A stretch of DNA of 17,462 nucleotides. It comes from Anammoximicrobium sp032229885. GTDB lineage: Bacteria; Planctomycetota; Planctomycetia; Pirellulales; Pirellulaceae. The notes below the pieces were generated by a model. That model saw only the letters and a program-made list of their open reading frames with translations. It did not search any database and was not told the origin of the DNA. Made by a program: the position numbers and the translations under genes. Positions 15,045 to 17,462 of the stretch are shown piece after piece. Every line of letters starts with the position of its first letter. Position 1 is the stretch's first letter. The stretch is from the NCBI GenBank assembly GCA_032229885.1, contig JAVYAJ010000173.1:1-17462 (forward strand). The letters run 5' to 3'.

Positions 15045-15860
15045 ATGAACACTGTCAGAACTCGTCTCGATGCCAGGTGGCTGTGGCGCACAGCGTCGCT
15101 TGCCGCAGTGGCTGCCTGTTTCCTGATCTTCGCTGCGGAACGCGCAGCGGCCGCCGAGGACGCGGACTCTGCCCAACCCGCAGCGGCCGACGCTGATCGA
15201 CAAGCGGACGCCGACAAGCCGGCGGATGTCCCGCAAGCGAGCGAGTCGCAGCCAGCCGCAGACAAAGCCCGCGCGCCGAACGTCGGCGGGCGAGGGCGAC
15301 CGAAGAGCGGTCGAACCCGTCCAAGTTCTGGCGACCGTGCGGCGACGCAGCCACGCGGACCTCGCGGGCCGCAACCCGGATGGACGCCGGGTGGTCAACG
15401 CGGCGGTTGGGGACCGCCTGCAGGTGTGCCGGGGCGTGGCATGGGTCGGATGATGGACGCAGCGCCCGGACCGCAGCCGGGGTGGGCGCCGGGCGGCCCG
15501 CGCGGCGGCTGGGGACCGCCTGCAGGTATGCCGGGGCGAGGCATGGGTCGGATGATGGACGGCGCTCCGGGACCGCAGCCCGGGTGGGCGCCGGGTGGCC
15601 CGCGCGGCGGCTGGGGCCCGCCCGCAGGCATGCCGGGGCGTGGTATGGGGCGGATGATGGACGGCGCTCCGGGACCGCGACCCGAATGGACGCCTGGTGG
15701 CCCGCGCGGCGGCTGGGGGCCGCCCGCAGGCATGCCGGGGCGAGGCATGGGTCCGATGTACGGTGCGACAGGCCCGCGACCCGGATGGGGACCTGGAGGG
15801 CCACCGGGCGGTGGATGGGGACGTTGCCCGTGGGCCGAGGGGGCTTGGGATAGGCCGTAG
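15045..15860 (+). CDS. Exported tandem-repeat protein rich in Gly, Pro, Trp and Met
   Basis: A 271-residue protein with AAGGAG at 15031-15036, eight bases before the ATG. Residues 1-37 are a signal peptide (Arg-rich n-region, hydrophobic 16-31, AAAA|ED cut). VAAC at 22-25 could be read as a lipobox, but hydrophobic residues continue after the Cys, so signal peptidase I is favoured. Residues 38-107 are Ala/Asp/Glu/Pro then Arg/Gly-rich linker. From residue 108 there are four near-identical repeats of 34 residues (the last 33) and a partial fifth. Each has two Trp in GGWGPPAG-type context and, in copies 2-3, four Met in MPGRGMGRMM. No known domain is seen. Met/Trp clustering could suggest copper or surface binding, which is speculation. 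It is followed by a strong hairpin at 15881. Confidence 0.75.
   Translation: MNTVRTRLDARWLWRTASLAAVAACFLIFAAERAAAAEDADSAQPAAADADRQADADKPADVPQASESQPAADKARAPNVGGRGRPKSGRTRPSSGDRAATQPRGPRGPQPGWTPGGQRGGWGPPAGVPGRGMGRMMDAAPGPQPGWAPGGPRGGWGPPAGMPGRGMGRMMDGAPGPQPGWAPGGPRGGWGPPAGMPGRGMGRMMDGAPGPRPEWTPGGPRGGWGPPAGMPGRGMGPMYGATGPRPGWGPGGPPGGGWGRCPWAEGAWDRP
15366..15827 (+). repeat. 102-bp in-frame tandem repeat
   Basis: Units start at 15366, 15468, 15570 and 15672 (the last is 99 bp), with a partial unit from 15771 to 15827. The core of each is GPxPxWxPGG-xRGGWGPPAG-xPGRGMG. Copies 2 and 3 encode the same 34 residues with a few silent differences, indicating duplication with selection on the protein. 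The array lies inside the gene at 15045 and its length is a multiple of three, so copy number can change without a frameshift. Confidence 0.95.
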
Positions 15861-15880
15861 CCCAGGTCTGAGACTGATTT

Positions 15881-15908
15881 CTGAGGACCGCGCCCACGCG
15901 GTCCTCAG
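15881..15908. terminator. Strong 12-bp hairpin after the repeat-protein gene
   Basis: CTGAGGACCGCG pairs perfectly with CGCGGTCCTCAG around a CCCA loop, starting 20 bases after the stop of the gene at 15045. Position and stability fit a transcription terminator. No T-tract follows, so it may instead act as an mRNA 3'-end stabiliser or a partial terminator. It separates the repeat-protein gene from the gene at 16095. Confidence 0.65.
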
Positions 15909-16094
15909 CCAGACGCGCCGATCTCGTCCCGGGATTTTGCCCAACCGTTCACGGGACGGGCAACAGTCGCGAGACTGCTTTCTGCACGACGTTGCTCGAG
16001 GGCAACGGAATTGCGCGGACGCTGTCATGCCGTCTGGCACATCCATTGCACTTATGCAAAGCCGAATCCACTGGGAGTAGCGAGGAGGATAGCA

Positions 16095-16697
16095 ATGAGA
16101 CACGCGATATGGCTAACTGTTTTTGGAGTTGTGATTTTCGGCATTGCCCTGCCAATGTCCCACGCGCAGAGAGGCGTGGGCGACGCGACGGGCATAGCTA
16201 GACAGCCGGTGAAGCCGGAAATCGTTTCGCTTTCCGGCAAGATCATCGAGATCCAGACCGGACCGTGCGCGGCCACGACCGGCCGGTCGCTAACCGGCGC
16301 GCACCTGATCGTGGAATCGCCCGACAAACAGCGGCTCAACATCCATCTGGGGCCTGCCGATGCGCTCGCCGACGTCGTTGGCGGGCTGGCCGCCGGGCAA
16401 GAGATCGCTGTCCGTACGTTCCGCACCGAACGGATGAAAGAGAACCACTACGTTGCGCAAACCTTGACGGCCGATCAGATGACAGTCGAACTCCGCGACG
16501 CCGACCTCCGTCCTACCTGGGCGCGAGGCGGGACAGCGCCCAACGACATGCGCGCTGGGCGAGCAGGTCGCGGCCGAGGCGTCGGTGGGCCGGGATCGGG
16601 GCAGGGCGCCGGCTGGGGACGCGGCGGTCCTGGCTGGGGGCGTGATGGGTCCGGCTGGGGACGCGGTGGCGCCGTCTGGGGACGCGGTCGCGGCTGA
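16095..16697 (+). CDS. Exported protein with small conserved beta domain and Gly-Trp-Arg tail
   Basis: The ATG at 16095 gives 200 residues. It is supported by GGAGGA at 16084-16089 and by a signal peptide beginning there (Arg2, hydrophobic 5-19, cut SHA|Q after 24); the frame is open further upstream but without such support. Residues about 40-140 form a compact domain with alternating hydrophobic residues: LSGKIIEIQTGPCAATTGRS (46-65), HLIVES (70-75), LNIHLGP (81-87) and VAQTLTADQMTVELRD. It looks like a small OB-like beta barrel of the kind fused or secreted in several bacterial groups; I cannot name the family. Cys58, His70 and His84 are possible ligands. Residues 150-200 are Gly/Arg/Trp-rich and end in four GWGRGG-type heptads. 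It is third in the exported trio. The envelope location is firm; the function is unknown. Confidence 0.78.
   Translation: MRHAIWLTVFGVVIFGIALPMSHAQRGVGDATGIARQPVKPEIVSLSGKIIEIQTGPCAATTGRSLTGAHLIVESPDKQRLNIHLGPADALADVVGGLAAGQEIAVRTFRTERMKENHYVAQTLTADQMTVELRDADLRPTWARGGTAPNDMRAGRAGRGRGVGGPGSGQGAGWGRGGPGWGRDGSGWGRGGAVWGRGRG
16611..16694 (+). repeat. 21-bp in-frame repeat encoding GWGRGG heptads
   Basis: Four 21-bp units (16611, 16632, 16653, 16674) encode GWGRGGP, GWGRDGS, GWGRGGA and VWGRGRG and run up to the stop codon. The GGCTGGGGACGCGG core is also similar to the GGCTGGGGACCG core of the repeat gene at 15045. This suggests convergent composition or local sequence exchange. Confidence 0.85.
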
Positions 16698-16885
16698 TGG
16701 CCTGCCCGGCAGCGAACTGAAGAGATCCTCCCCCCGAGCCACACTCCGTGGCAACTGATAGACAACAGCGCGCCGTCCGCCGGAGGCGAACACCCGCCAC
16801 AGTCGGCATCACAACCGCCGCACGACGCGGCGTTGGATCCGCGCTCCGGCTGCTGTCGCGATACCACACGCGCTTGCCTGTAACA

Positions 16886-16945
16886 CGCAACGCGAAGCGT
16901 AAGCGTCGAAGTCGCGATGTCTTCTCGCTTACGCTTCGGGTTGCG
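16886..16945. repeat. 20-bp inverted repeat (REP-like palindrome)
   Basis: The arms CGCAACGCGAAGCGTAAGCG (16886-16905) and CGCTTACGCTTCGGGTTGCG (16926-16945) are complementary at 19 of 20 positions around a 20-base loop. From memory, GAAGCGTAAGCG palindromes are frequent between genes in Pirellulales, where they yield spurious peptides containing TRSVSE or SLTLRV; both words occur in the frames read here. It could be a REP/MITE-like element. Confidence 0.75.
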
Positions 16946-17032
16946 ATGACCTGCACCAGCCTCAGCCGCGTGCGGTGTCAGTGTTTTGCCTCTGACGGAC
17001 GTTGAGCTTTATCTATATGTTCGAGTTTAACT

Positions 17033-17130
17033 CAGCCAAAGAAAGGCAAAAGCTCGCTGTCGAATCGGAAGTATTTCACACCTGAACAGAAAGTAGCGAG
17101 TCTTCGGCGGCATCTCCTCGAAGGAGTGGG
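17033..17130 (+). pseudogene. Fragment resembling IS3-family transposase OrfA
   Basis: The frame with codons starting at 17033 reads QPKKGKSSLSNRKYF then TPEQKVASLRRHLLEGV. This matches the start of the helix-turn-helix OrfA protein of IS3-like elements as I recall it (KYTPEQKVxILRRHLLE). The expected continuation (SDLCDE...FYRWQ...NGAAAF) is missing and the frame reads unrelated residues after Val. There is no in-frame ATG; the ATG at 17017 is in another frame. No OrfB and no terminal inverted repeats are visible. It is a decayed remnant, if the match is real. Confidence 0.45.
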
Positions 17131-17462
17131 CGACTTCAGGACGGGCCTCCCTTCGGACGTTCGAGCGAGCCGAAACGCTTCGCAACTCACTCATTCAGCG
17201 CGCTGGCCGTCTCACGCGATCCCAGGGGCCTCACCTTGACGATCAGTACTGGTAAATGGCTCGGAGAGCGGTTCGAGGATCTCCTGCACGGTCTGGCCGC
17301 TTAGGTCGCTGTTTTTTGCAGCGCTCGGGACTAGTCGGGATCGCTACGATTGCTTAAAAAGGAATTTCAGATCTCCTGACATACGGCTATGGCGTTGTGA
17401 GCGGTTCGGGGGACCGAATGGCCAACTTAAGGCGGAGACACGTCCCGGGAAATGTAGTGCCC

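Larger units (their letters stand above)
16698..17462. other. Gene-free right edge with palindrome and gene remnants
   Basis: No intact gene is seen on either strand. A small GCCAC/GTGGC hairpin (16738-16752) 40 bases past the last stop could be a weak terminator. A near-perfect 20-bp palindrome lies at 16886-16945, and a decayed transposase-like fragment at 17033-17130. From 17131 to the end I see only short frames, a minus-strand peptide faintly like a histidine-kinase ATPase box (17212-17310), and a TTCGG/CCGAA hairpin near 17405. The local composition is lower in GC than the upstream genes. Confidence 0.6.

Noticed and set aside
16748..17005. 85-codon plus-strand frame after the last gene
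   Set aside because: It is Arg-rich and contains NAKRKRR and SLTLRV from the palindrome at 16886-16945, a typical spurious frame. It has no start signal.

Overview
The window is GC-rich and reads as a chromosomal segment of a planctomycete, probably in the Pirellulales. This is inferred from gene content: a very large secreted alpha-2-macroglobulin-like protein, a sulfatase-fold protein, an ECF sigma/anti-sigma pair and exported Gly/Pro-rich proteins. Intergenic repeats of kinds I associate with these genomes also support it. No rRNA, tRNA, CRISPR array or phage module is visible.

Layout. Positions 1-308 are gene-free and carry an 8-bp periodic repeat. An alpha/beta hydrolase lies at 309-1112 (-), and a similar 8-bp periodic repeat sits on its other side (1151-1182). 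A 2117-residue secreted multidomain protein fills 1533-7886 (+) and converges, across a hairpin, on a sulfatase-fold protein at 8000-9223 (-) that has lost key active-site residues. A secreted esterase-like alpha/beta hydrolase (9325-10551, +) diverges from it. Next is a two-gene minus-strand operon, DUF309 protein (11309-11698) then HEAT-repeat protein (10814-11305), with the second gene's Shine-Dalgarno inside the end of the first.

Positions 11699-12641 form a gene-free, repeat-dense island. It holds a four-unit 17-bp array, inverted copies of two degenerate dispersed-repeat classes, a seven-unit 17-bp array, and a leader that can fold two mutually exclusive hairpins. It ends at an ECF sigma factor (12642-13175) whose stop overlaps the GTG start of a membrane-anchored putative anti-sigma factor (13172-13804).

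Three exported proteins follow on the same strand, each with its own strong ribosome binding site: one with a Spy/CpxP-like helical tail (14057-14842), one built from 34-residue Gly/Pro/Trp/Met repeats (15045-15860), and one with a small conserved beta-rich domain and a Gly-Trp-Arg heptad tail (16095-16697). I infer that sigma, anti-sigma and the three exported proteins may form an envelope-stress or metal-handling module; nothing in the sequence proves shared regulation. The last 765 bases hold no intact gene: a long palindrome, a decayed fragment resembling IS3-family OrfA, and unidentified DNA.
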